Assembly: GCA_022796795.1 (NCBI GenBank)
Contig: JAAWJI010000026.1
Location: 1-55,398 of the forward strand
Direction of reading: 5' to 3'
Length of the DNA: 55,398 nt
Origin: Lachnospiraceae bacterium
Lineage (GTDB): Bacteria > Bacillota > Clostridia > Lachnospirales > Lachnospiraceae
Shown here: positions 16,316 through 23,779 of the stretch, in pieces
Layout: each line of letters opens with the position of its first letter
How positions within the stretch are numbered: position 1 is the stretch's first letter
Position numbers and translations under genes: made by a program
The notes under the pieces: model-generated
What the model saw: only the letters and a program-made list of their open reading frames with translations
Database searches by the model: none
What the model was told of the DNA's origin: nothing

Positions 16316-16501
16316 GATTCCTCATTCCTATTCTATACTCTTTTCGCTCATTGTCCCCAGAAGTAAAAAGGTTTATGCATTTGAATCTAATCCCAAAACT
16401 TCATATTCCGGAAAACAAAAAAGAGCACCTGCCTCAACAGATGCCCATAAAGCCTCCCTATATGCCAGACTTGTCCCGCTTTTTAACAAGCCTCCCAAGC
16501 G

Positions 16502-16819
16502 TTACTCCTCTTCCTCTTTGGTCTTCTCCTCAGATCCAGTCTCCTCCAGCGCCGGCTCTGCGCCAAAAGCGTATGCCCCATCCCTGATTTCCTCCTGTTT
16601 ATCCATGCCCTGATCCTGCCCTGGCTGCCGGAGCACACCCTTGGCTCCCCAAATCGCAAGCCCAGCGCCGATTACCACAAAGGCAGCCAGGGCAATCCCC
16701 ACGAAAATCCTCTCCTTATCAGGAATCTGGTTCCAGTCTCTTCCCATGGTATAGGCCAGATATATCAGATATATGCCTGCAAAGGTATAAATGGCTTTTC
16801 TCGCCCGCTCTCTTCCCAT
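16502..16819 (-). CDS. small membrane protein with acidic tail, function unknown
   Basis: 105 residues. Two hydrophobic helices (about residues 9-24 and 38-60, the second IFVGIALAAFVVIGAGLAIWGA in parts) are followed by a Gln/Gly hinge and a strongly acidic C-terminus ending in EEKTKEEEE. I recognise no family. It is transcribed toward spoVAD with a 186-base gap and could be cotranscribed with it. The region 16820-17048 upstream has no gene and contains short near-repeats (cagcttatccagatcagcttatcc). Coding status is supported by a plausible protein and start, not by a named homologue. Confidence 0.6.
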   Translation of the reverse strand: MGRERARKAIYTFAGIYLIYLAYTMGRDWNQIPDKERIFVGIALAAFVVIGAGLAIWGAKGVLRQPGQDQGMDKQEEIRDGAYAFGAEPALEETGSEEKTKEEEE

Positions 16820-17048
16820 CTCATCTTCCTCCAGATTTTATCATTGTATGTCCATTATAGTAAATTTTTATGCAAATAGCAATATTCCCAGATGTTTTCC
16901 AGATTAGATTCCAGGTCAGCTTATCCAGATCAGCTTATCCGGATCATCCAAGACCTTTCAGGAACTCACGCCTTCCATTCAGGAAATATTCCCCCCCAAA
17001 GGTAAAAAAATATGTAAACTAAAATTGCTCAATAAAAAGGAGGAATTT

Positions 17049-18119
17049 ATGATGGATACAAAAATCGAAAAAAAGCAGCTGATTATTTTTATTATCATTG
17101 CCTACGGCGTTACTTTTCTCATGGGAATCCCGCTGTGGTACGGATATACCAGACAGCTTCCCACAGCTGCCTTTCCCAACGCCCAGATGCTGTACCCGGC
17201 AGCCGGCGTTATGCTGGCATATCTTCTGACGCGCAAAAAGGACCCACAAATGCCCCGGGCATTTTTTGTAAGCTATCTCCTGGTAACAGCAATCCTGATC
17301 GCATGCTCCATTTTCTCTGTGGTCCTTCCGGATATGTACATAGGATCCGGCGACCTGGCTGTAAATATCTGGCTGATGATTTTGCAGTATGCCATGATCG
17401 GCGGAAGCATCCTCTGTTTCATCTGCACCCTTATCGCCGGAAAGAACAAACGGGAGGCCTACGGGCTTCGCTGGAAAAACTGGGGAGCCTCCCTTTTTTG
17501 TATTCTGCTGTTTTTCCTGCTGCATCTCGCCCGGTTTCTGCTGGCCTATGGCCTGGATGGACAGCTGCAGCTTTTCCTGGATCTCTTAAAAAGTCCGGGT
17601 ACCTGGATCATGCTTTTATTCCTTCCCGTCAATCTTGTGTTGTCCTACATTGCATTTTTCGGTGAGGAATATGGCTGGCGGTACTATCTGCAGCCCCTTT
17701 TGCAGAAAAAATTCGGACTGCGGGGCGGCGTGCTGCTCCTGGGCGTTGTATGGGGACTCTGGCATCTGCCTCTGGACTTTTTCTTTTACGTGCGGCCGGA
17801 AAACGGGCTTATCCAGCTCACCAATCAGATCATCACCTGCGTTACCCTGGGCATTTTCTTTGCCTATGCCTATCAGAAAACCCAGAATATCTGGGTTCCG
17901 GTGATCCTGCATTTCCTGAACAATAACCTGGCCGTGGTATTTAGTCCCATCCAGACCGCGGATGTGCTGCAGTATCAGGAGGTTACCTGGAGCATGGTTC
18001 CTCTGGCTCTTGTAATCAATATGCTGTTCTTCGGAAGCTTTCTGCTGTCAAAGCAGTTCCGGAAAGGAAAAGAAGCGGCTTCCCCTTTGGAAACCAATGA
18101 TTTTTCCTCTGCTGAGTAG
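17049..18119 (+). CDS. CPBP family intramembrane metalloprotease (Abi/CAAX type)
   Basis: About 356 residues from ATG 17049 (ATG 17052 also possible), after AAAAAGGAGGAA. Eight or so transmembrane helices. The diagnostic motifs are present in order: EEYGWRYYLQP (EExxxR), GVVWGLWHLPLD (FxxxH type, with W for F) and HFLNNN near residue 295. Members include CAAX prenyl proteases, bacteriocin self-immunity proteins and regulators of signalling proteins. The following genes encode a LytTR regulator and an ABC exporter, a layout seen near peptide or bacteriocin systems, so a protective or peptide-processing role is inferred. No small precursor peptide was found nearby. Confidence 0.88.
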   Translation: MMDTKIEKKQLIIFIIIAYGVTFLMGIPLWYGYTRQLPTAAFPNAQMLYPAAGVMLAYLLTRKKDPQMPRAFFVSYLLVTAILIACSIFSVVLPDMYIGSGDLAVNIWLMILQYAMIGGSILCFICTLIAGKNKREAYGLRWKNWGASLFCILLFFLLHLARFLLAYGLDGQLQLFLDLLKSPGTWIMLLFLPVNLVLSYIAFFGEEYGWRYYLQPLLQKKFGLRGGVLLLGVVWGLWHLPLDFFFYVRPENGLIQLTNQIITCVTLGIFFAYAYQKTQNIWVPVILHFLNNNLAVVFSPIQTADVLQYQEVTWSMVPLALVINMLFFGSFLLSKQFRKGKEAASPLETNDFSSAE

Positions 18120-18190
18120 CTGGACACCTGATTTCATCCATGGTAAGATGTGCCCAGGAATAGAAAAACGGCTTTTGGGGGAGGGTTCAC

Positions 18191-18931
18191 ATGATCCATA
18201 TGTATCTCTGCGATGACGACAGCGCTGTACGGCATCAGATTCAAACCATCATAGAACGGAAAATTTTGATTGAAGATTACGACATGCATCTTACATGCAG
18301 CGTCGGAAGCGTCCAGGATCTTCTGAAGACCCTGGAGCAGTCCAGGGCCAAACGGGGCATTTATTTTCTGGATGTGGACCTGAAGGATCCCAACTGGGAC
18401 GGCTTCCTGCTGGGACAGGAGCTTCGGCGGCGGGATCCCCACGGCACCCTGGTATACATTACCAGCTTTGGGGATCTGGCCAGCCGTACCTTTCAGTATC
18501 ACCTGGAGGCCTTTGACTATATTATAAAAGACAAGGATCAGCTGGAGGCCTCCATCGGCCGCTGCCTGGAGGAAATTTACCGCAGACTTTTGGCGGAGCA
18601 GCAAGATCCGGCCCAGGTTTTCACGGTGCGGACAGGAGACACCCTGCGCCACATTCCATTGGATGATATTCTTTTCTTTGAAACAGCGCCCAAGTCTCAC
18701 CATGTGATCCTCCACACGCCTACTAGCCGCCTGGACTTTCTGGGCAGCCTTAACGAAATCGAGACGGAGATCGGGGAGGGCTTTTTCCGCACCCACCGGG
18801 CATACCTGGTGGCTCTCAACAAGATTGAGGAGATTGATCTCAAGCACAACCGGCTGCTGGTAGGGGGACGGGAATGTCTCCTGTCCCGGACTGCTAAATC
18901 AGCGCTGCTAAAACAAGGAGTACTATTATGA
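18191..18931 (+). CDS. LytTR-family (AgrA-like) response regulator
   Basis: 246 residues. Residues 1-125 form a receiver domain with acidic DDDS near the N-terminus, the phospho-acceptor in IYFLDVDL and the conserved Lys region IIKDKDQ. Residues 140-246 form a LytTR DNA-binding domain (GDTLRHIPLDDILFFET, FFRTHRAYLVALNKIEE). It starts after GGGGGAGG. No histidine kinase is encoded anywhere near, so it is an orphan regulator or is driven by a distant kinase. Its stop overlaps the ABC ATPase start (ATGA), tying it to the transporter it probably controls. Confidence 0.92.
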   Translation: MIHMYLCDDDSAVRHQIQTIIERKILIEDYDMHLTCSVGSVQDLLKTLEQSRAKRGIYFLDVDLKDPNWDGFLLGQELRRRDPHGTLVYITSFGDLASRTFQYHLEAFDYIIKDKDQLEASIGRCLEEIYRRLLAEQQDPAQVFTVRTGDTLRHIPLDDILFFETAPKSHHVILHTPTSRLDFLGSLNEIETEIGEGFFRTHRAYLVALNKIEEIDLKHNRLLVGGRECLLSRTAKSALLKQGVLL

Positions 18932-19779
18932 CTGACGAATATATCCGGCTGGAGCATATCTCAAAGGACTTCGGCCAGACAACCGTATTAAAAGATCTCT
19001 GCGCGGTTCTTCAAAAGGGAGAAATCCTGGGATTCCTGGGGCCAAGCGGCGCAGGAAAAACCACTACGATTAAAATTCTCACCGGGCAGCTGGAGCCTAC
19101 CGGAGGCGATGCCTATATCCTGGGCACCCATATTAAAAATATTGACGAAACCATCTACGAACAGATCGGTATTGTCACAGACCACTGCGGCGCCTATGAG
19201 AGGCTCACGGTCTATGACAATCTCCGGTATTTTGCCCGGATTCTCCAGGTAAATCCCGGGCGGATCGACAAGCTTTTGGAGCGGATCGGGCTCTACGAGC
19301 ACCGGAAAAAACCGGCGGGCAAGTTGTCCAAAGGCCAGGCGCAGCGGCTGGTACTGGCACGGGCCGTGCTTCATAAGCCCAAGGTGCTTTTCCTGGACGA
19401 ACCCACCAGCGGTCTGGATCCATCCACCGCTCAGTCCATTCACAAGCTGCTCATGGAATTGCGGGAGGAGGGGATGGCGATTTTCCTTACCACCCACAAT
19501 ATGGAAGAAGCGGCCAGGCTTTGCGATCACGTAGCCCTGCTCAATGACGGGCAGATTGTGGAATACGGCACCCCGGAGGAGCTGTGCCTGCGCTATAATC
19601 AGGATAAGCGCTATCGCATCCTGCTGTCTGACAGCTCAAAGCTTATGCTTGGGCAGACACCAAAAGACGTGGAACATCTCTCCCGCCTGCTGCTGGAAGA
19701 TCAGATCAGCACTCTTCATTCCTGCGAGCCTACGCTGGAGAGCGTATTTTTAACCGTAACAGGGAGGTCTTTGCAATGA
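18928..19779 (+). CDS. ABC transporter ATP-binding protein (drug/peptide exporter type)
   Basis: A 283-residue ATPase with Walker A GPSGAGKTT, the signature LSKGQAQ (variant of LSGGQ), Walker B VLFLDEPTSGLD and switch His in TTHNMEEA. The C-terminal 70 residues are the regulatory extension typical of CcmA/NatA/BcrA-type exporters. ATGA overlaps link it to the response regulator upstream and the permease downstream, so the three form one translational unit. Likely role: export of, or protection from, a peptide or drug at the membrane; substrate unknown. Confidence 0.92.
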   Translation: MTDEYIRLEHISKDFGQTTVLKDLCAVLQKGEILGFLGPSGAGKTTTIKILTGQLEPTGGDAYILGTHIKNIDETIYEQIGIVTDHCGAYERLTVYDNLRYFARILQVNPGRIDKLLERIGLYEHRKKPAGKLSKGQAQRLVLARAVLHKPKVLFLDEPTSGLDPSTAQSIHKLLMELREEGMAIFLTTHNMEEAARLCDHVALLNDGQIVEYGTPEELCLRYNQDKRYRILLSDSSKLMLGQTPKDVEHLSRLLLEDQISTLHSCEPTLESVFLTVTGRSLQ

Positions 19780-20531
19780 AAACCATTCACAAACACAAGC
19801 TGGCAGCCGTGCTGGAAATGAAGTGGCGCGGGCTGTTTTCCAAAAATTTTATCATCATGCCTCTGACTTCCATAGGGATCACCTTTGTCATGCTGCTGCT
19901 CTATCAGTCTATAGCCAAGGGCCAGGGTCATGTTCTCACGGATTATCTGCGGGCTATGGCCCTGGGAGTGGGCGCCACTATGAATATCACCATGACCGGA
20001 ATCCTCTGTACAGCCATGTCTCTGGCGGAAGAAAAAGAAAAGCACACCCTGCGCGCCCTCATGACCTCCTCTGTCAATGGTCTGGAATTCTTTCTGGGAA
20101 GCGTTGTGCCTGTGGTGTTCCTCATGACCCTGGTAAATGGTCTGCTGATTCTGGTATCCGGCCTCTCCCTTTCCCTGTCCAGCTGGGCCGCCTGGATCGG
20201 CGTCTCTCTCTTGTGCGCCGTGGCCAGCGCTGTCCTGGGAATGGTTCTCGGTATTTGTACCAGAGATCAGATGAGCGCCAGTACCTTTTCCACCATTCCC
20301 ATGCTGTTTCTGGCCGTAGTCCCAAGCTTCGGCGCGTTTAACGCGGGCCTGAAACGGATCAGCGATTTTCTCTTCACAGGCGTACTGGCCAATACGGCCC
20401 ATGTCCTGGTGGAGGATTCCCCTGTCCTTCCTCTCCCAGGCCTGGCCGTTATCATAGGGGAAATTCTGCTGGCCGCGGCTCTGTTCCTGTGGGTCTATCG
20501 CAGGAACGGCTATGACGCAGGAGCCGCATGA
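19776..20531 (+). CDS. ABC-2 type transporter permease
   Basis: 251 residues with six transmembrane helices arranged as in ABC-2 permeases: an N-terminal cytosolic stretch, then GITFVMLLLYQSI, a second helix with GVGATMNITMTGI, the conserved cytoplasmic AEEKEKHTLRALMTSSVNGLEF element (in parts), and three to four C-terminal helices ending in LLAAALFLWVYRRNGYD. It pairs with the ATPase at 18928 with an ATGA overlap. It converges with the RHH/SPFH pair, 11 bases away, with no obvious terminator. Confidence 0.9.
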   Translation: MKTIHKHKLAAVLEMKWRGLFSKNFIIMPLTSIGITFVMLLLYQSIAKGQGHVLTDYLRAMALGVGATMNITMTGILCTAMSLAEEKEKHTLRALMTSSVNGLEFFLGSVVPVVFLMTLVNGLLILVSGLSLSLSSWAAWIGVSLLCAVASAVLGMVLGICTRDQMSASTFSTIPMLFLAVVPSFGAFNAGLKRISDFLFTGVLANTAHVLVEDSPVLPLPGLAVIIGEILLAAALFLWVYRRNGYDAGAA

Positions 20532-20541
20532 CCAGGGTATC

Positions 20542-20742
20542 TTAAATATCTATATCCAGAGGCTTATCCAGCTCCTCTGATACGTACTTTCCGTTCTTTT
20601 TTCTCTGGCGGACACATTCGGAGAGCAGATACTCAATCTGGCCGTTTACAGACCGGAAATCGTCTTCTGCCCAGGCGGCAATTTCACCATACAGCTTGGC
20701 GGATAGTCGTAAAGGAATCTGTTTTTTGGAGGTATCCGCCAT
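20542..20742 (-). CDS. ribbon-helix-helix (Arc-like) small protein
   Basis: 66 residues. [39 protein letters not shown] (in parts) follows the Arc/MetJ pattern: one strand (IPLRLS), helix A ([13 protein letters not shown]) and helix B after a turn ([17 protein letters not shown]). Such proteins dimerise and bind DNA through the strand. Its ATG is one base past the SPFH gene's stop (TGA-T-ATG), so the pair is cotranslated. It may be an autoregulator of that operon. No toxin partner is visible. Confidence 0.7.
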   Translation of the reverse strand: MADTSKKQIPLRLSAKLYGEIAAWAEDDFRSVNGQIEYLLSECVRQRKKNGKYVSEELDKPLDIDI

Positions 20743-20743
20743 A

Positions 20744-21772
20744 TCAGTACAGGCTTCCGGAATTCACCACCGGCTGGGCATCCCGGTTTCCACACAGAAC
20801 CACCAGCAGATTGGATACCATCGCCGCCTTGCGTTCCTCATCCAATTCCACTGTATTTTTCTCGTTTAAACGATCCAGGGCCAATTCCACCATGCCCACG
20901 GCCCCCTCCACAATCATCTTGCGGGCGTCCACAATGGCCGATGCCTGCTGTCTCTGCAGCATAACCGCCGCGATTTCCGGCGCATAGGCCAGGTAGGTAA
21001 TCCGGGCCTCCAGGATCTCCAGTCCGGCTTCCTCCACCTTCTGCTGAATTTCATTGCGGATCCGGGCTGCCACCACCTCGCTGGAACCCCGCAGGCTGCC
21101 CTCGTCTGCAATCCCGTCCCCGGTGGTATCCACCCCCGGAGCCACATCATAGGGATAAATGCGGACAATATTGCGCAGGGCGCTGTCACATTGCAGGGAA
21201 AGGTATTCCTTGTAATTATCCACTTCAAACACGGCCTTGGCCGTGTCCACCACACGCCACATAACGGCAATGCCAATTTCGATGGGATTTCCCAGACAGT
21301 CATTGATCTTCTGCCGGCTGTTGTTCAGAGTCATAATCTTCATGGAAATCTTCTTTCCCACGATCTCCTCTTTGTTTCCCCCTGCGTTTGTGGTAATCTC
21401 CAGCATTTTTCCGGAACCGTTGTCCACATCGCCGCTTTGATTCAGTCTCGTCCTGGCCGCAGGATTCACTCCGGTGCAAAAAGGATTCACATAGTAGAAT
21501 CCCTCCTCCTTCAGGGTTCCCACATAATTGCCAAACAAAGTCAATACAAGGGCCTCCTGGGGCTTTAAAACCTTCAGACCCAGGAAGGGAATCCATCCCA
21601 GAGACACCCAAATAATTCCCAGCACTAGCAGCGCCACGGAAAATGGGGTGGCTTTGTTCTCAACCATAACGGCCCCCGCCACAATAGCTCCAATTCCCAG
21701 AGCGTACAGGAAGAAGAGCAGAAGCATCATACTCATGCCATTCTTATTTCCCTTTAAAATTTTTTCTTCCAT
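20744..21772 (-). CDS. SPFH/Band 7 domain membrane protein
   Basis: 342 residues. Two N-terminal transmembrane helices (about residues 13-33 and 41-62) are followed by the SPFH entry motif [32 protein letters not shown] (in parts). The SPFH fold continues through [36 protein letters not shown], and a C-terminal helical part contains [29 protein letters not shown] proteins form oligomeric membrane scaffolds; some protect against membrane stress. RBS GGAGGG precedes ATG 21772, and a TTGACA-17-TATGAT promoter lies just upstream. Function in this pair with the RHH protein is not established. Confidence 0.9.
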   Translation of the reverse strand: MEEKILKGNKNGMSMMLLLFFLYALGIGAIVAGAVMVENKATPFSVALLVLGIIWVSLGWIPFLGLKVLKPQEALVLTLFGNYVGTLKEEGFYYVNPFCTGVNPAARTRLNQSGDVDNGSGKMLEITTNAGGNKEEIVGKKISMKIMTLNNSRQKINDCLGNPIEIGIAVMWRVVDTAKAVFEVDNYKEYLSLQCDSALRNIVRIYPYDVAPGVDTTGDGIADEGSLRGSSEVVAARIRNEIQQKVEEAGLEILEARITYLAYAPEIAAVMLQRQQASAIVDARKMIVEGAVGMVELALDRLNEKNTVELDEERKAAMVSNLLVVLCGNRDAQPVVNSGSLY

Positions 21773-21805
21773 TGTAAAACCCTCCTGTTTCTTTTTGATA
21801 TCAAA

Positions 21806-21834
21806 ATCATATCACTTAGATATTTCTTTGTCAA
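21806..21834 (-). promoter_or_regulatory. promoter of the SPFH-RHH operon
   Basis: On the minus strand TTGACA (21834-21829) and TATGAT (21811-21806) are spaced by 17 bases, ending 34 bases before the ATG at 21772. Confidence 0.7.
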
Positions 21835-21846
21835 TAGTTAATTTAG

Positions 21847-21874
21847 TTGTTTTTTTCCGGTAATCTGCTATAAT
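21847..21874 (+). promoter_or_regulatory. promoter of the HExxH-protein gene
   Basis: TTGTTT (21847-21852), a 16-base spacer and a perfect TATAAT (21869-21874). It is divergent from the SPFH promoter and is followed by the structured leader at 21887-21932. Confidence 0.6.
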
Positions 21875-21886
21875 AATACCAGAGGC

Positions 21887-21932
21887 TGCGGGGACGCAAC
21901 GCCCAGGAAAATCCTGCGTCATGGCTCCCGCA
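21887..21932 (+). ncRNA. structured 5' leader (nested hairpin) before the HExxH-protein gene
   Basis: TGCGGG (21887-21892) pairs with CCCGCA (21927-21932), and the adjoining GACGCA (21893-21898) pairs with TGCGTC (21915-21920). The result is a 12-bp stem with a six-base bulge and a 16-base loop, starting about 6 bases after the expected transcription start. It resembles no riboswitch I can name with confidence; the GGGACGCAA string recalls c-di-GMP-I aptamers but the rest does not fit. Confidence 0.4.
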
Positions 21933-21967
21933 TCTCATAAGGAGAAGCAACAACAGAGGTGTAAGTT

Positions 21968-22843
21968 ATGGTAAACGCAATCTCAGGTTTTAGTTCTTAT
22001 CAGGGCGCCTGGCAGGCTGTGTCGTCTGTCCAGCGTCCCCAGGCTGTCTGGAGATCCACGGGCGTTATGACCGCCCACCGGGCCGCCAGTCCCGAGACAC
22101 CGGTACAGCCGGTTCGCCCTGCCGTTCCCGTAAGCCGGGACGAGGTAAATCCCATTGTCACGGCTATGCCGGTATGGTCGGAAAATTACGCGGCAGAGCA
22201 GGCCGCCAGATTCCGCGTCCAATATGCAGGGCTGGGAACCGAAGCTGAAGGCAATGCCCATAGCCAGGCAGCAGCCGGAACAGGCGAGACGCAGAATTCT
22301 TCCCGTCCTGTCTTTCCATCCGCAGGATCCGGGGAGCAAGCCATTACTCCGGCCGGACTAAACGGCGCCGCAGATCCGGCGGAGCTGGCAGTGCGCATGC
22401 GCATTCAATATGTGGGACCGGAATCAAAAGCTCCGGGAGCAAAAGCCGGAATGGAAGGGACCGAAAAGTTCCAAAGCGAAGCACAGATTGGAGATGTGCA
22501 GGAGGCTGGAGAAGCGGGGAAATGTCAGACCTGCGAGAAGCGCAAGTATCAGGATGGATCCGACGATATGAGCGTTTCCTATCAGACTCCCACCAGAATC
22601 AGTCCGGAAGCGGCAGCCTCCGCAGTCCGCGGTCATGAACTGGAGCATGTGGCCCATGAGCAGGCGAGAGCCCAGCGGGAGGATCGCAAGGTGGTAAGCC
22701 AGAGCGTGACCCTGCACACAGGCATCTGCCCGGAGTGCGGCGAATCTTATATATCCGGGGGAACCACGCGCACTGTGACAAAGGCAGACCCCAAGCCGGA
22801 GGTCTCTATGCCCCAGGAAGACGGACGGGTGTTTGCGGCGTAG
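21968..22843 (+). CDS. putative SprA-like zinc metalloprotease-domain protein
   Basis: 291 residues in two parts. Residues 1-175 are low-complexity, Ala/Gln/Pro-rich and probably disordered; a motif of the form AARFRVQYAGLGTEAEGN occurs twice (the second as VRMRIQYVGPESKA). Residues 180-270 are ordered: CQTCEKRKYQDGSDD, then VRGHELEHVAHEQARAQREDRKV with a perfect HExxH zinc motif, then ICPECGESYISGGTTRTVT. The VR-HE-x-x-H-x arrangement recalls the SprA-related family. Two CxxC pairs flank the motif and may bind a second zinc or control it. No signal peptide is visible. The start is ATG 21968 after AGAGG. It ends at the strong terminator at 22857-22901. Confidence 0.65.
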   Translation: MVNAISGFSSYQGAWQAVSSVQRPQAVWRSTGVMTAHRAASPETPVQPVRPAVPVSRDEVNPIVTAMPVWSENYAAEQAARFRVQYAGLGTEAEGNAHSQAAAGTGETQNSSRPVFPSAGSGEQAITPAGLNGAADPAELAVRMRIQYVGPESKAPGAKAGMEGTEKFQSEAQIGDVQEAGEAGKCQTCEKRKYQDGSDDMSVSYQTPTRISPEAAASAVRGHELEHVAHEQARAQREDRKVVSQSVTLHTGICPECGESYISGGTTRTVTKADPKPEVSMPQEDGRVFAA

Positions 22844-22856
22844 ATATCTGGAAGTT

Positions 22857-22901
22857 GAAATAATCGTTATCACCGACTAAGCTGGTGGTAACGATTATTT
22901 C
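22857..22901. terminator. long hairpin terminator, probably bidirectional
   Basis: 18-base arms (22857-22874 and 22884-22901) beginning gaaataatcg and ending in cgattatttc, with one G-U type mismatch and a 9-base loop. It separates the HExxH gene from the decayed ptuAB-like genes that converge on it. Confidence 0.8.
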
Positions 22902-22914
22902 TTTGTTATGAATA

Positions 22915-23108
22915 CTATTCCTCTAATACCAGCTCCGCCAATTCGGGATAATCTCTTATATGCTTTTTGATATAAGTCCGCTTAAACGCTGCGAATTTAC
23001 TGGAACGGTTTAACATCTCATAACCGATGCTGGCGTGCTGCCACAAGCTTTTTTGGCTTCCATGGATAAAGAAGCCGGAGGAACAGGGCTTCTCTGGATT
23101 TTAACCAT
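22915..23108 (-). pseudogene. decayed PtuB-like (TIGR02646-type HNH) gene
   Basis: The start (ATG 23108, overlapping the ptuA-like tail by 8 bases) reads MVKIQRSPVPPASLSMEAKK, which matches the N-terminal phrase of PtuB/TIGR02646 HNH nucleases (M-hydrophobic-K-I-x-R-x-P-x-P-P-x-S-L). After about 32 codons the frame stops. In another frame the DNA continues as a plausible C-terminus, HASIGYEMLNRSSKFAAFKRTY and on to ELAELVLEE with its stop at 22915-22917. The whole central HNH region, with its zinc Cys pairs, is missing. The gene is therefore an internal deletion with a frameshift and cannot make a nuclease. Family identity is from memory of the motif and is moderately sure. Confidence 0.6.
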
Positions 23109-23640
23109 TTGTCTGCCTCCTGTTTACAAATTCCAGCTTTAATCTGCTGTACTCCGCTGTCAGCTCTGACGCCAGATAATCCGGTATTTCATCCAGATAA
23201 TATTCCAGCTCATCAAGCTTTGCATACTCTTCATCGGACAGCTCTCGTTTCTGTACCAGATTCCTGTATTAGTCGTATTTTGCTCTCAATTCACCTGATA
23301 AGCGGTCCGCTCCAAAATATCCCTCCACAATCCCTTCATAGGGAAGATTTTGCATCCCCTTCTCCACCAGAATATTTTTCTCCAGATCATAAATAACCGC
23401 ATGATCCAGGGAGCTTAAAACAAAAGGCGAATGTGAGGTAATAATAAACTGCAGATTCGGAAAAAGTTTTGTTAAGATAGGCAATATATTTTTTTGTAAC
23501 TCTAAGTGAAGATGAGTCTCAATCTCATCAATTAGTACAATTTCCTCCATATCAAAGCTGTCACGAGTCTTTGACTGCGCTTCCATGACACACATAACAC
23601 AATACGTCAAGACATCAGCATAATACAAGCCTATTCCAGA
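23101..23640 (-). pseudogene. truncated, nonsense-interrupted AAA ATPase (PtuA-like)
   Basis: The preserved part begins near 23640 with SGIGLYYADVLTYC and contains a Walker B IVLIDEIETHLH and the following IITSHSPFVL, typical of OLD/PtuA-type AAA ATPases. An in-frame TAA at 23269-23271 interrupts it after LRAKYD, but the same frame continues for 55 codons (YRNLVQKRELSDEEYAKL to RRQTNG) to a TAA at 23101 that overlaps the ptuB-like start. That conserved continuation shows the TAA is a nonsense mutation. The N-terminal half with Walker A is absent. Two independent lesions mean the ATPase is dead. The pair order (ATPase then HNH, overlapping) is that of a Septu system. Confidence 0.7.
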
Positions 23641-23779
23641 TTACGGTTCGCTCCGTTCCCAGTAACATTCGCAAATCCATTTAAAATTCGCTCCGCCAAT
23701 AGGACAGGCAAAAGACAGGATCTCCAAACACCTCCCGGCATTTGTCATCCTGCCTTTCGTACCACTCATATAACGCTTC
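23641..23779 (-). other. non-coding or remnant segment after spoVAC
   Basis: On the minus strand two overlapping frames read as protein-like: EALYEWYERQDDKCREVF and so on to a stop, and MTNAGRCLEILSFACPIG ending in CYWERSEP. Both are short. The motif GGCGGAGCGAA and its near-copy AACGGAGCGAACC occur 40 bases apart. It is probably the scar between the dead ATPase and spoVAC; no function can be assigned. Confidence 0.3.

Noticed and set aside
20542..20742. Antitoxin of a toxin-antitoxin pair
   Set aside because: The RHH protein has no adjacent toxin-like gene; its partner is an SPFH protein, so it is described as a DNA-binding small protein only.
21881..21935. c-di-GMP-I riboswitch
   Set aside because: Only the GGGACGCAA string is similar; the aptamer's second stem and tetraloop receptor are missing and the leader is too short.
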